From Acheta domesticus (Eukaryota; Arthropoda; Insecta; Orthoptera; Gryllidae): a stretch of DNA of 64,000 bases. A program made the translations under genes and the position numbers. This document shows, one piece after another, positions 1-11,235 of the stretch (position 1 is the stretch's first letter; each line of letters opens with the position of its first letter). The stretch is taken from positions 129,465,356-129,529,355 of the forward strand of contig JAHLJT010004567.1 in the NCBI GenBank assembly GCA_031308135.1, given 5' to 3'. The notes under the pieces are model-generated. The model ran no database searches, was not told the origin of the DNA, and saw only the letters and a list, made by a program, of their open reading frames with translations.

Positions 1-537
1 TACTAATAAATTTGTCTTCTTTTTGTAGCTCTATCAATGTACTTCGTACTAACTGCTGCCTGATTTTGGCTGACGGCCCTGTGTCTAAACATGGCGAGGG
101 GCTTCAGGTACGAAAAATGTATTCGATTCTGAATGAAGTGCAATAGCTGTTCCAACTGCTACACGCATTCCTGTCAGTATGCTGCTTCTACCATTTTCAC
201 GGTTGTCTACAATAATACTTTCTTTTTTGGCTTTAGTGGTACGAAAAGGCAGATGTTGAAACTGTCGTACGGAAGTATTAAAACAATGAAATCAGCACTA
301 AATGTACCACTAATGATTCGTTTCTACCATGGGAAAATAAAAAGTGAGTAAATGTAAAAAAACGTACTTTTGGCGGAAATAGATGGCAGCTGGCAAGGGG
401 GTCAGGCAAGACTGAAAAGCTAGCTAAGACGAAAGTAATTAGAAAAATAGTACGAGAAAGTCTGTGCCACTCTGTAGCACCCACTAAATAATATTTATAT
501 ACATATTTTATTGTAATTTTTATATTTATACATATTT
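1..537. other. AT-rich sequence without recognised feature
   Basis: No coding exon, repeat or RNA that I can name. The short open frames here have no recognisable motif and overlap on both strands. Confidence 0.4.
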
Positions 538-905
538 TTACTTTCTCGCTACAGCTTGCGCAGTAGAGAGAAATTTATGTAATGCTGGAGAGGGAGAAGT
601 GGCGAATTTTCGGTAGGAACACTCTCATTGCCAGACCCTGGTAACACAAAAAGGGGATAAATTCATTTGCTAAAATGAGAAAAAGTCCTCTAACACAAGC
701 TGTATCAAGAATCCATGGTATGTTAGTTCTTGATACCGAACAATCGATTGACTGCAAAACGTATGTCTTGTGTGTCTGCCTGTCTGTGAACAATGCTAAC
801 GGCTAAATCATTCAACCTATTTTCTCCAACACTGATATTCCTTAACGAATCTGATTGATGTCACGGTATTTTGAATTTCAAATCGATATTTTAATTTTGG
901 GAAGG
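538..905 (+). repeat. Dispersed repeat family A, copy 1
   Basis: Begins with a TTTACTTTCTCG-like terminus and runs through the family's landmarks in order: AGTTATGTAATGCTG-like segment, 'CCTGGTAACA..AAAG', 'CTTGATACCGAA', a short run of (GTCT) repeats, 'GTGAACAA.GCTA' and 'TTTTCTCCAA'. The same order occurs in at least six other places in the window. I do not recognise a coding function; the family is either a non-autonomous transposon or an untranslated part of a larger element. The start is clear, the end is approximate. Confidence 0.65.
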
Positions 906-1158
906 AAAAAAATGCTCAGTTTAGACTGTGTAGTGTGTAGTGTATAGGGCGTTAGAGAATTGTGCAGGTCTCATGATCATTGAAAACCCAATTTTTCGAA
1001 AATTGCAAAAATTTCAATTTTTTTGGCGCCTTCCTACAACTCAAATTCTGAACATAGATGGAATGTGTTTCTTAAAAATTAATTTAAAAAATAAGAGCAT
1101 GTATAATTTCAGAAATTCCAGTACTCTTCACGTAATTATGCGTAAAATATAGGCAATT

Positions 1159-1470
1159 TTTACTTTCCCGTATACATACGTAGATACGTAGTATAGGAAA
1201 AGTTATGTAATGCTGCGCGAAAAAAAACGTATTTTCGGCACAAAAATTTATTGCCGGGCCCTGATAACGAAAAAGTTGATAAATCCAGTTGCTACATTTA
1301 GAAAAAGAACTCTAGCACGTCTTGTAGTCAGAAACCCTCATTTGTGGGCCTTGATACCGAAAAACAAATTTACAGCAAAACGTCCGTCCGTCTGTGAACA
1401 ACACTATCGCCTAAACCATCGGTACAATTTCAGAGCAGAATCGTTGGACTGTAATCGGTAGAGCGCGCGG
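1159..1470 (+). repeat. Dispersed repeat family A, copy 2
   Basis: Starts at TTTACTTTCCCGTATA and contains the family landmarks through 'CTTGATACCGAAAAAC', 'AAAACGTCCGTCCGTCTG' and 'GTGAACAACACTA'. It is cut off near 1440 by an unrelated GC-rich patch. Confidence 0.7.
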
Positions 1471-2403
1471 CCGTTGGGCCGGCGAAATCACGCCACCGGA
1501 AGCCGCTCCGCTCCCACGACTTCTCCGAAAGCCGTTTACAGTCCGCACGTGCGCGCCTCCCTATCTCGCCCCGTCTCCAGGGTTGCCAGATCGTACCATA
1601 ATTATGGAATCGTACCATAATTTTTATTCCAACAAATAAATGTACCATAATGCCATAATTGTACCATAGTTTTTTTAAAGATCAAAAAATGTGAAATGTT
1701 ACTGATTTTATACTAATGGCATATTTGGAAACTAATATTTTTCTCAGACAAAAAGAATCTATCCTTTATTTTCTCGTTAGTAAGATTCAGTTGGAGCGAG
1801 ATAAAAGTGCATTCTCCGAAGACACCCGTAACCGAAAATTATTAGTTCTGAAAAAGGCATCGCGAGAGTTGGACGTGTGTCAAGAGCTCCGTGCAAAGCA
1901 CGTAATGTAATGTTCAATCGTGCAACTTGAGCTGTTAATAGTTCGCACTTCAATTGATCCAATCGTGACAGTATGCGTGTAATATGCATCTGTCACTCCC
2001 GCGTAAAGTCTACGCGCGTCATTATTACCTTCATTGTGCGACTTGCGGCTGCTTCCGGTTTGCACACAAAGGTATTTATTGCCGTGTGCAAAGTGCCTGC
2101 ATCAATGTACTTGGACATAATGTCAGCTAGTGCGCTCCAAGTGACATCTTTTGTGTTTAATGTACTGTGCTTCTGTAAGTGAGAACTTAGCAAATGTGTT
2201 AATTAAATCTTCTTTGTGCAAGAACTTTTCTTACTGTGAAACCTGTAACTTCTGCGCCAGTCCCATATGAGCTATCAAAGGGTTTCGGGATTACTGTACT
2301 CCATTTTCATCAATCATACAGTCCACAAATAATCTATTAAGAGTATAGTACCCCGAACAGGCAACACAGGAGTTTGAAATTCAGAGAATGAGGTCTCATT
2401 TTT
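1471..2403. other. GC-rich patch followed by AT-rich unannotated sequence
   Basis: About 1440-1580 is strikingly GC-rich and CpG-rich compared with its surroundings; I could not assign it to a known gene, rRNA or tRNA. From 1580 it is followed by repeated 'GTACCATAAT' variants and then ordinary AT-rich sequence with no supported gene. Confidence 0.35.
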
Positions 2404-2945
2404 GATTGATAGATTGATTGTTAGTGATTCCGCGCGCAAGCGTCTACTGCCATTTTCCTGTAAGTGTAATGTATGTTTTTCTCCGAGATGAGGCGATGAT
2501 GTCGAGATGTCCCGCAGGATGGCGAGATCCGGTGCCGACCTACCGTTGAATAGCGGGACTTACCCGATCCAAGTGTCTCCCACCAGCAGGGCACCACCCC
2601 AGCCTGGACACGCTCTAAGCTCCCGACCACTCTCCCGTCATGTGTAGTAGTGTGGCGCATTTTAGTGTAAGAATGTGTGTAAGGAGTGAGGATAGGACAA
2701 GGAAGAGGAAGGGATGTTTGGCCAAGGTCCGTGGCCCGTTTGTTTGGGTACCGCCAGTGTTCATCCGGAAAACTACCGATCAGAACAGCCGGCCGGTAGA
2801 ATTCATTTCCAGACAGCGGTTGCATACGACCTAACTTACAAACTAGCCTCGAATATCCTGCCACCGTCGGAACTCGAACCTAGGACCTCGCGGTCAGAAG
2901 CACTGCAGAGACATCATTTGATGCTCTGAGCCACCTTTCCCGACT
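2404..2945 (-). mobile_element. tRNA-derived SINE family 1, copy 1
   Basis: Read on the minus strand, a tRNA-like head at about 2945-2860 has an A-box-like GTGGCTCAGAGCATC and a B-box-like GGTTCGAGTTCC, followed by a body of about 400 bp and a 3' tail of CAATCAATCTATCAATCA type. The second copy at 4606-6270 on the other strand shares head, body and (AATC)n tail. Internal RNA polymerase III promoter boxes plus a simple-repeat tail are the hallmarks of a SINE. An apparent 147-codon open frame lies within it but is not a protein gene. Confidence 0.8.
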
Positions 2946-3197
2946 TTCCCGAACACCGTCTCATTGTTGGTCGATAATATTTCTAGTAGTAAGGAACGAA
3001 GTTTTTGATTGTCGACTTTGTGTAAATGTATTAGCTTCCGAAGATTACATTTTCGCTCCTCATGCGCCACGATTAGCAATGAGTAGGAGGCGGATTTTAA
3101 TAAAATGTCATTATTTTTCTTTTCACTTTAGAACAGCCCCGTTTAGTTTAGTAGTTAATTTTTTGCCGTGAGAACAGTAAATGACCTATTTTTATAT

Positions 3198-3813
3198 GTC
3201 ATTAGCTGTCCCGGCAAACGTTGTTTTGCCATTTAAATTATTCCTAGAATTATTTTAGAAGAAAAAAATGACTAACTTATTGTCAGTGTTTGAGGATGTG
3301 ATATATGAATTGAAGAGGCATGGAGCGCTGTGAACGATGATGAAATATAAAAATAAAACAATACCAAACATTTATATTTTTAATTTATTGTAATTTATTT
3401 TTTGAAATGATAGTCATCTTAAATGCCAATCTTAACGGAAATTGAAGACGTTTAAATTGAATTGGCACATCTGTGGGTATAATAGGGAACCGTAGCAGTT
3501 CCGAAATTTGCCATTTAAAATGATGGCTTCGATGACGTTTTCATTACAGCCCTGCAAATTAATTATAAATTATTTAAAAATTACACCGAAATAGAAAAAT
3601 GGAGGAGGTTGTGTGTAGCGGGTTGCCTAAAAAGTTTTGTCAGAAAAATTAAAAAAATTGGGGTGGACCACCCTTATCACTAAGGGGTATAAAAATAGAT
3701 AACAACCTATTCTCAGACCTACTGAATATAAAATTTCATCAAAATCGGTCCAGCCGTTTCGGAGGAGAATGGTAATTAAAACTGTGACACGAGAATTTTA
3801 TATATAAGATTTT
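3198..3813. repeat. Dispersed repeat with LINE-like 3' motif
   Basis: Contains 'AGCTGTCCCGGCAAACG' near 3206 and, at about 3738-3813, 'AAAATCGGTCCAGCCG' followed by 'GAGAATTTTATATATAAGA'. These phrases recur at the ends of truncated non-LTR or related elements in many arthropod genomes. No coding domain remains here, so the class is uncertain. Confidence 0.4.
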
Positions 3814-4605
3814 AATGCATTTTTCGCTGATTTCATCAATTTTAATACATCATTTCAATGGTACTTGCTTCAAACAATTTTTACGAGAAATAAGAAATGG
3901 TCTCCACAAAATTCCTGAGTAGCCTATTCGACTACTTCCCTCAGAAATTGTTATGTAAGCCGTTGATAAAAATCTAAGGTTCCTGGGACATCTAACAGCG
4001 CCATTGTCGGTTCGGGCAAGTTTTTCGGAAACCAGACAGATTTCCTGGTAAAACACAGTCCAAACCAAAAGTTTGAAAGCTGAGTGCACTTGAACGAAAG
4101 GGAAAAGTCTTAATTACATCAGTAAGATATCGAAAAGCTTCAGTTGTTCATCTGAAACGGTTTTGATCAAAGATTTTACGTTTTTCTTTTATTTTAGGTC
4201 ATTTTTAAAACATTTTATTTATCATTTTAGGCGTTGTTTTAGGTCACCAAAATCTACCCCTTAGTAGTGAGTATTAAAAAGATGGCTGAGAGGAGATAAC
4301 ATGGACAAACATTTTGCGTTATTATAATATTCAATAACAGTTACTAATGCAAAAACTTTCGTTTTGTTATAGCACTACTAGTTTAATTTACATTTCTTCT
4401 GTAGATAGCTCTTGGTACGTTTGGATAAAGGACATAAAAATAGATTCTCCAGTCGTTCAGCATTCGCTTGGGAGTTGCTACTATTACTGAGGATACATGT
4501 TTCTACTCAATTTTTAATGGAGTTACGGAAAGGAAAGAGAACATTAATTCTTAGTATGCCACATCCCTAGCGGAATCAACTCACGTCGTAAATAAAACTG
4601 GCAGA
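3814..4605. other. No recognised feature
   Basis: AT-rich sequence; no exon-like open frame or repeat I recognise. Confidence 0.35.
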
Positions 4606-4660
4606 GATGGCTCAGTGCATCAACTGATGTCACTGCGGTGCCTCTGACCGAGAGATCCTA
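4606..4660 (+). mobile_element. SINE family 1, copy 2, head half
   Basis: tRNA-like head (GATGGCTCAGTGCATC, then 'CTCTGACCGAGAGATCCTA') of the same SINE as at 2404-2945. It stops in the middle of the region leading to the B box, where a 1.1 kb element has inserted; the remainder resumes at 5776. Confidence 0.75.
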
Positions 4661-5775
4661 AGGTCCGTTCGCTGTAACTTCACTCCGCATGTAAACAAAC
4701 TTTGAGTGTATCCCTCCGCTCTGTAGTTCGTGATTGGCTACGCCATTCGCGCCACGACCGTACTCAAATGCCCGCACGTGTCACAGCCAGAACTGTTATT
4801 GCATATTATTTTCACTAGTACTTCTTTATTGCGCCCAAAATACCAGCCAAAATATGCAGATATTTTGCGTTAATATCACAGAATTTACATTTACGAGTGT
4901 TCTTGTAAGGTAGCAGAGAAATCCCACCCGAAGCACGAATTTAAATAGAACATGCAGTGACGTTCTTTTAAAATTTGGCAGTCTTGAATCTTCATTAACC
5001 ACATCAAGAATTTTATTTTATGTTGGAAATTCGTTTCTACGAAAAAATGTGCATATGAATACGAATGGCAGATTAACAAATTCATCGCTCTCGCCCTCCA
5101 CTTGTTTTGCTCTACATATCTTCTTACGTGGAGAAGTTACCTTTCCAATAACTTAATGCATTACACAGTTTTCAATCACTTCTGACACCGACACCTGCAA
5201 TTCAGCAGTCATTTATTCCACCTGCCACAAAGCCATTGACGGATTTTTAGCCGCTAATTATTCAAACACATCATTACAACCTTCTCACCACTTTTAAGGG
5301 ATTTTCCCTGCGAATGTTTCAAACCGGATTATCATGGGAACTGCTTCACTTATTGTGTTCGATATGGAAACAAAAATCAACTCAATGAGAAAACACACCT
5401 TTCACTAACCAAACAAAAATATAGCAGTCTTTGAGAACTTTCTCATTCGAGAACGGAACTACTACTGATAAAATTTGGCAGGAGAGGCGCCATCGCGACG
5501 GCCTGGCGAACGAACGTTATCTCAAAGAGGTCCGTTGGCAGCTGAAGGTTGGCAGTTAAGGTCACGCTTGGTGTCTGATTTTACTTCAAAGCAAAGGAGA
5601 AATTTATTTCGACTGTTTGTGTAGAAAGTCAGGAAATAAATCAATTTTGAAAGGGACCTAACTCCTATAGCGCACGACGCCCTGAAGGGGAGTATGGTGT
5701 CGGTCAGCCAATGAGAACAAGTGACGACCACGTGCATTTGTTTACGTGCTGAGTAAAGTTAGAGCGAACGGACCT
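4661..5775. mobile_element. Inverted-repeat element with TA duplication (MITE-like, Tc1/mariner type)
   Basis: Ends are inverted repeats: the left starts AGGTCCGTTCGCT and the right ends AGCGAACGGACCT, with weaker match continuing for about 40 bp (shared 'TAAACAAA'). TA dinucleotides at 4659-4660 and 5776-5777 flank it, as expected for Tc1/mariner-type insertion. It contains no open frame longer than about 70 codons and no transposase motif, so it would be non-autonomous. The insertion interrupts a SINE, which gives its relative age. Confidence 0.75.
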
Positions 5776-6270
5776 TAGGGCCCCACTCTCGACGGCGGGA
5801 GGATTTTCGACTCTAGCTGGTCAGCTAGGTCGAATTCAGTCGCTGTTTGGAGGAGAATTCTAGCGGCCGGCTGCTCTGATCGGTGGTTTTCCCTGGTTTC
5901 TCCGATCAACACCAGGTGAATGCCGGAGCGGTATCCTAACAAACGGGCCCCGGACCGCGCGCGATCTTTCCTTCCTCTTCCTTGTCCTATCCACACCCAG
6001 ACACGAGTATTCACTACACTACCACACATGCCGGGAGACCAGTCGGGCGGTTAGAGCTTGTCCCGGCTGGGGCTGTGCCATGCTGGTGGGAGATATCTGG
6101 TTGGGGGATTCGATACCGTCGTTTAGCGGTAGGTCGGCGCCGGATCTCGCCATACAGCGGGGAAAAGATCACCGCCACCTCCCCAGGAAAAACACGCACT
6201 AAACTTACGGGACTAATGGCCTCTGTAGTTGACGCGCCCGGAATCACGAACAATCAATCAATCAATCGAT
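5776..6270 (+). mobile_element. SINE family 1, copy 2, body and tail half
   Basis: Continues the SINE interrupted at 4660: remainder of the B-box region, then the family body ('GCTCTGATCGG', 'AAACGGGCCCCGGACC', 'TCCTCTTCCTTGTCCTATC') and an (AATC)n tail at about 6250-6272. Overlapping open frames on both strands are shadows. Confidence 0.75.
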
Positions 6271-6303
6271 CGTAAATAACTGTTACTTTTCTTTGTTTTG
6301 AAG

Positions 6304-6506
6304 GTTGCACATGACACGTCTCAATAAAGGAAGCGGAAAGAGATTCCTGTGGATTTCAGCCTTCGCGTGGGGGTTGCCCGCAGTGCTCACAATAACGTCT
6401 TCCATTTTATTTATTCAACCGAAGGCGAGGAAGATACCACCATGGTACACCCCATCGTTTTTGGAGACAAGAATGTGTTACATTGAACCACTTGTTCACA
6501 TTTCGG
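6304..6506 (+). CDS. Methuselah-like GPCR, exon containing TM4
   Basis: Internal exon of a secretin-superfamily receptor of the insect Methuselah type. It follows a pyrimidine-rich stretch ending in AG (6302-6303) and ends at a GTAAGT donor at 6507. The protein includes a hydrophobic TM4 (RFLWISAFAWGLPAVLTI), then an extracellular loop with a cysteine (MCYIEP), where the family carries its conserved ECL2 cysteine. The exon leaves one base, which joins correctly to the two-base start of the exon at 8189. Exons for the ectodomain and TM1-TM3 were not found in 1-6303 and presumably lie upstream of the window. Ligand and biological role cannot be told from the sequence. Confidence 0.85.
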
Positions 6507-8188
6507 GTAAGTGTAGGACGATCACCATAAGGAAATTCAGCTGGTTAGAAGTCTTAGGCAGAATGTAATAATATGACAATATATATTGGGGAATGTTGGG
6601 GTGTAAAGGAGTTATACCACCGTAAAAGTGAGGTTGGTGGGCCAAATCGGTAGATGTCGATCTAAGAAATGTTGGAAATGAAGACCATATCGATTTATTA
6701 AGATTAAATATTAATTTAATGTTATTGTTGAGGCATATTCTGTTTTTGTCATTTACTTGAAATCTGGTTACTACCTGCGGATCGGTGAAATAAGCATGAT
6801 TGACGCTTGAAATCAATGGAAACAAATCAGGCATGCCCTGTTTCTTCTCATTAACCTTCCTTTGCTGTGGTTGTAGAAGTGGGATATTTAAGTCTCTGAA
6901 AACCTTAGTTCTTCCTCATCCCCTGGTGGTTTGAAATTTTACTCTGTAGAAATCAATGACTTGATTTAAGGTTTACTTTACATAATTATAAAATATTTCT
7001 TTTTTGACAAACCTACCATCTAATTTTTAGCCAGTTACTAAACCATTTTTTTCATTCCTTTTGCTGAAATTGTACTAGGCTTTGCCTGAGGCAAAAATGT
7101 GTACCTTCAAATGCGTAGTTTTATTTGTTAACTATTTGCAATTTAAAAAAATCAGAATTCGGAGTGCATGGGACTAGCACTTTTTCAATTCCCTTGATAC
7201 ATAGGAGAAAATGTATACAAAAAGTTGGAACTCTTTTTCAGAAATAAAATTAAACATATTTAATTGCCTATTTTTCGGTCAAAATTAAACAAAAATTCAT
7301 ATTTTTGAAAAATTGGACATTTCCATATTTGACGACCTGATTTTAAAGAAAGATTTCATTAAGGACATAAATCTGTATTTTCAAAATTCCAAACGCTGGT
7401 ACGGTCAAAAAGCACCTTTTGCAATTTTGGGAGAGTAAAGAAAAGCACTTTTGCAATTTTAGAAAACTGGGATTTCAAGGAACGTGAGACTTGCAGACTT
7501 CTTTTATACGTCCTTTACTTTAACCAATGACAGAAATTACTAACAAAAATATGGTCCCCCTTTTGAGAAAATTTTGAAAATGTTTGCGATTCTTCATGTT
7601 ACGTACCCTCAAAAATTAAAATATCTGGCTTAAACTCCCAACGCCTTGAGAGCGTTCAGATCGTCCAGGGAATAAAATTTTGGAGAAAATCGGCTGGTGC
7701 TACCATTGACCCCACACGGACGGGCTGAGACACACAGACCTTTCGCCGTCAATCAATTTTTCTGCAATAAGGACCCACAAACATGAATTCTATCTACACC
7801 ACGTGTTAGAAGTAATTTACTACCTACAGACACAGGATATTTTCACTTTTTCATTACCAGGGTCCACCAATAAATTTTCTGCCGAAAATTTGCCGTTTTG
7901 CGGCGTACGATTACATAACTTTCGCTTCTTACGAAGTAAGTGCAAGAAAATACAAACATACATACAAAATACAATGGATTCAAAATGTGACACCATGTAA
8001 TGAATTTGAAGAAAAATAACATTATATACAATTAGTAAAACTGCGTTCCATCAATCAAATCAAAATAACTTTATAATTCTAATAGAAGTTTGGAGGAAAT
8101 CTTTATACCAATTTCGTATATTGAATTGAGATTTTGACTTTGCGGTAATTATAAAAAAAACATTTTTTGAACCTCTTTCATGTTTCAG
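6507..8188 (+). other. Intron of Mth-like GPCR with repeat copy
   Basis: Non-coding interval between two phase-compatible exons, bounded by GTAAGT at 6507 and a TTTCAG acceptor ending at 8188. Its middle to 3' part (about 7330-7952) is a family A repeat in reverse orientation. Confidence 0.75.
7330..7952 (-). repeat. Dispersed repeat family A, copy 3 (intronic)
   Basis: Reverse orientation: on the minus strand it shows 'GTAATCGTACGCCG', 'TGGTAATGAAAAAG', the 'GTGTTAGAAG'-side landmark complement, 'GAAAAATTGATTGACGGCG' and 'GATTTTCTCCAAAATTTTATTCC'. Lies in the intron of the receptor gene. The outer edge near 7330 is approximate. Confidence 0.6.
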
Positions 8189-8468
8189 TTGATTATGGAG
8201 TTACTTTCAAGAAATCTGGAACCGCGCTGTTCTATTATGGCCCTATGTGCTGTCTAGTGCTGTGTAATATCACAAGCCTCGCGCTAACCTTGCGGAAGGT
8301 GCAGTACCTCAAGCGAGGAAACTTTGTTCTTCGCCGAGAGAAGGACCAGATCCCCCTGAGTCAAACATACACAGAGGGAAACAACCCTCCCACGGCACAC
8401 ACTGCGACGGACAATGGACAGATACCAAGGGGTAGGAACAGAAGTGGATCTACAGTCGACGCGAAAAC
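8189..8468 (+). CDS. Methuselah-like GPCR, exon containing TM5 and ICL3
   Basis: Acceptor TGTTTCAG ends at 8188 and a GTAAGA donor begins at 8469. The reading frame continues from the previous exon (joined codon gives Val). The protein has TM5 (ALFYYGPMCCLVLCNITSLA) followed by a basic region (LRKVQYLKRGNF) and a long polar third intracellular loop of about 60 residues rich in Thr, Asn and Arg. The FYYGP start of TM5 and following N-T pattern fit the family (known family feature, not tested by alignment). Two bases are left over, consistent with the exon at 8549. Confidence 0.85.
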
Positions 8469-8548
8469 GTAAGACAATATTTGATAATTCTCTAAAATAC
8501 TAAAGATACTAATAAAATACAAATATTATCTCATCTCTTTTGTTACAG

Positions 8549-8984
8549 AATTAAACTTTATATTAAATTCGTACTTATTTCGGGAGGTATTGAACTGCTC
8601 ACTGAGGTTATAATGTGGTTCACTATACACGACAATTTCAAGCAGCCTTATGGATATGGATATAGGAATGCTTTTCCTCATATGGATAGGGACTTGGCTT
8701 ATCGAGCGGCAGGTTACGTCACGGACTTCTTTCGGGCGGCTGACGTCACTTGGTTGGCCGCTCCTGAAGGGGGCTACTTGGATCTTATCATGGGAAAGCT
8801 GCATCGTGACAGAAGAAATCAGCAGGAGCGGACAACGCAGGCAGAAGGGAGCACAACGTTGCGTAGAGGAGCTCCGACCAGGACGACACCTGGCGAGCAC
8901 GAGTGCACACGCTCGCTTGCCCCTCTGCGCAACGGTGGTCGAACGTTCACTTTGCCAACTGTAGAAGTTAAAAGAGGACAGTAG
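8549..8984 (+). CDS. Methuselah-like GPCR, exon containing TM6; no TM7 seen
   Basis: Acceptor TTGTTACAG ends at 8548 and the phase matches the preceding exon. The first about 35 codons encode IKLYIKFVLISGGIELLTEV..., a good TM6 leading into a short extracellular loop (FTIHDNFKQPYG). After about 8670 the frame stays open to a TAG at 8982-8984 but becomes polar and Arg/Thr-rich, with none of the family's TM7 pattern. Either the true exon ends before 8720 at a donor I cannot identify, with TM7 elsewhere, or the gene has lost TM7 and reads into unrelated sequence. The 3' limit given is the longest open frame, not a proven exon end. Confidence 0.6.
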
Positions 8985-9096
8985 TTCTAAATGCATCGCG
9001 TAAAGGACAATACTTGATATCTTGAACATTGCTTTCAACAGGCATGTCAAAGGGCATCGCAAGAGCTACCTGCCAATACTCTACCTTTAAAGCATC

Positions 9097-9160
9097 AAAT
9101 GATCACAGGTGTTGTCATTGCCGACAATGTTGTTGGCAATGACAACACCTGTGATCATTT
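9097..9160. repeat. Perfect 26-bp hairpin
   Basis: Left arm 9097-9122 (AAATGATCACAGGTGTTGTC...) and right arm 9135-9160 are exact reverse complements around a 12-base loop. Partial matching continues outward (TTTAAA...). Could be a small foldback element or a miRNA-like precursor. Confidence 0.8.
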
Positions 9161-10429
9161 AATTTTAAATGCCAACGACCACTAAAAAAATATTTAAAGC
9201 ATCGTTTACACGAAGCATGTCATACTGACACGCACAATCTACCTGCCACTTCCCCTCAATCCGCTCACTTTCCCCTCCCAACCAGAGACTGTACACTAAT
9301 TGCAGCGTGCAAGGCAAAGCGCGCTCGTATTATCACGACGAATGGTTGCTTTCGACGAAAGTATGCCTGCAGGATGTTTTCCATCAAACAAACGAGATAA
9401 TAATGGTTATACACTGTATTACATTATTTCACGTTTAATTTTTTTAAATGTTGCCCAAGGGAATGAAATATATTTGGAGGGTAAATTCTTTGGTGTTTTC
9501 TTTGTGTTTTTATTAAATGACTCTCGTGTTCGTCGTACCTAGCAATAATGTGAAATAAATGAATTAGTCTCTATGAATTTTTTCTCCTCCAGTATAGTAA
9601 AGCTTCCTCTCAGATTAATTATATCATTCTTATGAGTGGATAACTCATAAAATAATCTTTTCCTCTAAAGCTTTAGAGAATAATTTTTTTCTCTAAAGTG
9701 AACGTAGGAAGTTACTGCAACTATTGCTTTCTTAAGTAAACGTGATTATGAAAGTAAGGTAATTTCGATGAAAATATTTAAGTTTTCTTGGAATTGGTAA
9801 TTTCAAATATTCCTGATGTTTTTTATTTATAAACTTAATATAGTATTTGCTTTAGTAGAGAAAATTAAAACTATTATATTTTATATTAATCCCGTACAAT
9901 CGCTTTCGGGCAAAGGCCTCCTGGAAGTCGACGATGATTTCTGAGTAATCATCAGAGCAGCCACTTCTGATGTTACGAGTTGGTAGCATCTGTTAAATTT
10001 AATCCAAATATTTGAACTTTCGTTAGCACTAATGGTTAGTTTATACAAAAAGACTAGTCATTAATCAATAATCCTTAAAATCATTAAAACTATACAAGCC
10101 TACATTATGAATGAAAATTAATGTCACTAAATTTCTGCTGCAATGACTGTAAACTGACGTGTGCATGAAACTGTCGTGGGCCAGGAATTTAGTGATGAAA
10201 CTAAACTAGTGGTGATAAAAAAGCACGTACTTTCTCGCCTTTAGTAACAGTTAGGTAATACTATTATACCACAATTTCTCTCCGAATCGGTTTTTGTGAA
10301 ACTCCTTGCAAATCATAGAACACATTTCACTAAGAACACATTTCTTTAAGAAAACAGATGATGCTAAAACAATAAGTACTTTCACGCCCGTATTTTCACG
10401 CAAAATTACGCGAAAAGTACTCGAATTGT
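9161..10429. other. No recognised feature
   Basis: AT-rich sequence; the 80-codon open frame at 9300-9542 has no recognisable motif and is not supported as a gene. Confidence 0.35.
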
Positions 10430-11037
10430 CGAAAAATTATACCTGACCTTCTTTCAAACATATCTTTATGAAAAAGATTTCATTAAGGGAAAAATGTCTC
10501 TCTTTAATATTTTAGTTGGCGGAAGACTCCGAAAAACGTTTGAACGTTTGCAATTTTCGAAAAATCAGGGTTTTTAACGAACTTGAGCCTTGCACCATTC
10601 TCTTAAACGTCCTTAACATTATCCAACAATAAAATTTAATAGCAAACATTGGAGCGATTTTTTGAAAGTTTGGAAAATGTCCCAGAGGCTTCATGTTAAC
10701 CCTCAAAATTAACTATCAGTTTCAAATTCAAAGGTCCGCGATATCAGCCAGATGGATTGGGGACTATCAATTTTGGAGAAAATCGGCTGAACGGTTTAGC
10801 CTCTAGCGTAGTTCACAGACGGATGGACAGACGTTTTGCCGACGTTCGATTTTTCGGCATCAAGGGTCCACAAAACATGGACTATGGCTGCACCATGTTT
10901 TAGAGGAATTTGTTCTATATTTATCAACTGGATTTACCTACTTTTTATTATTAGAGTTCTTGTGTTGAAAATTCACTTTTTCCCCCGCACCATTACATAA
11001 CTTCCTCTATACTGCGTAAGCAGTAGCGAGAAAGTAA
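10430..11037 (-). repeat. Dispersed repeat family A, copy 4
   Basis: Minus-strand copy ending at its TTTCTCGCTACTGC terminus (11037). Landmarks on the minus strand include 'GTTATGTAATGGTGCGG', 'CTTGATGCCGAAAAATCG', 'AAAACGTCTGTCCATCCG' and 'GATTTTCTCCAAAATTG'. It lies just outside the compound element. Confidence 0.65.
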
Positions 11038-11226
11038 CTATGGAGGCATATTATCGCTGTTTTAAATTCAATATTAGGCCGTTTAAAACGTTTTTATCTG
11101 ACGTCACATTGTGGAAAGAAATGAGTGAGCCACTCCGGCCAACCGATTTCTGATCGTTCTGCGCAGCATCAGTTTACGTCACGAACCACGTGACTACAAC
11201 ACGGGCACTTCGTTTGGAAAACAACA

Positions 11227-11235
11227 CCAGACGTT
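11227..11235 (+). repeat. Left 9-bp target-site duplication (CCAGACGTT)
   Basis: Identical to 41726-41734 and directly abutting the outer foldback terminus. A 9-bp duplication is typical of MULE-related foldback elements. Confidence 0.8.

Noticed and set aside
2421..2864. 147-codon minus-strand frame
   Set aside because: Lies wholly within a SINE body and is not open in the second copy at 5776-6270.
8526..9062. 178-codon minus-strand frame
   Set aside because: Antisense to the receptor exon with TM6; no domain.
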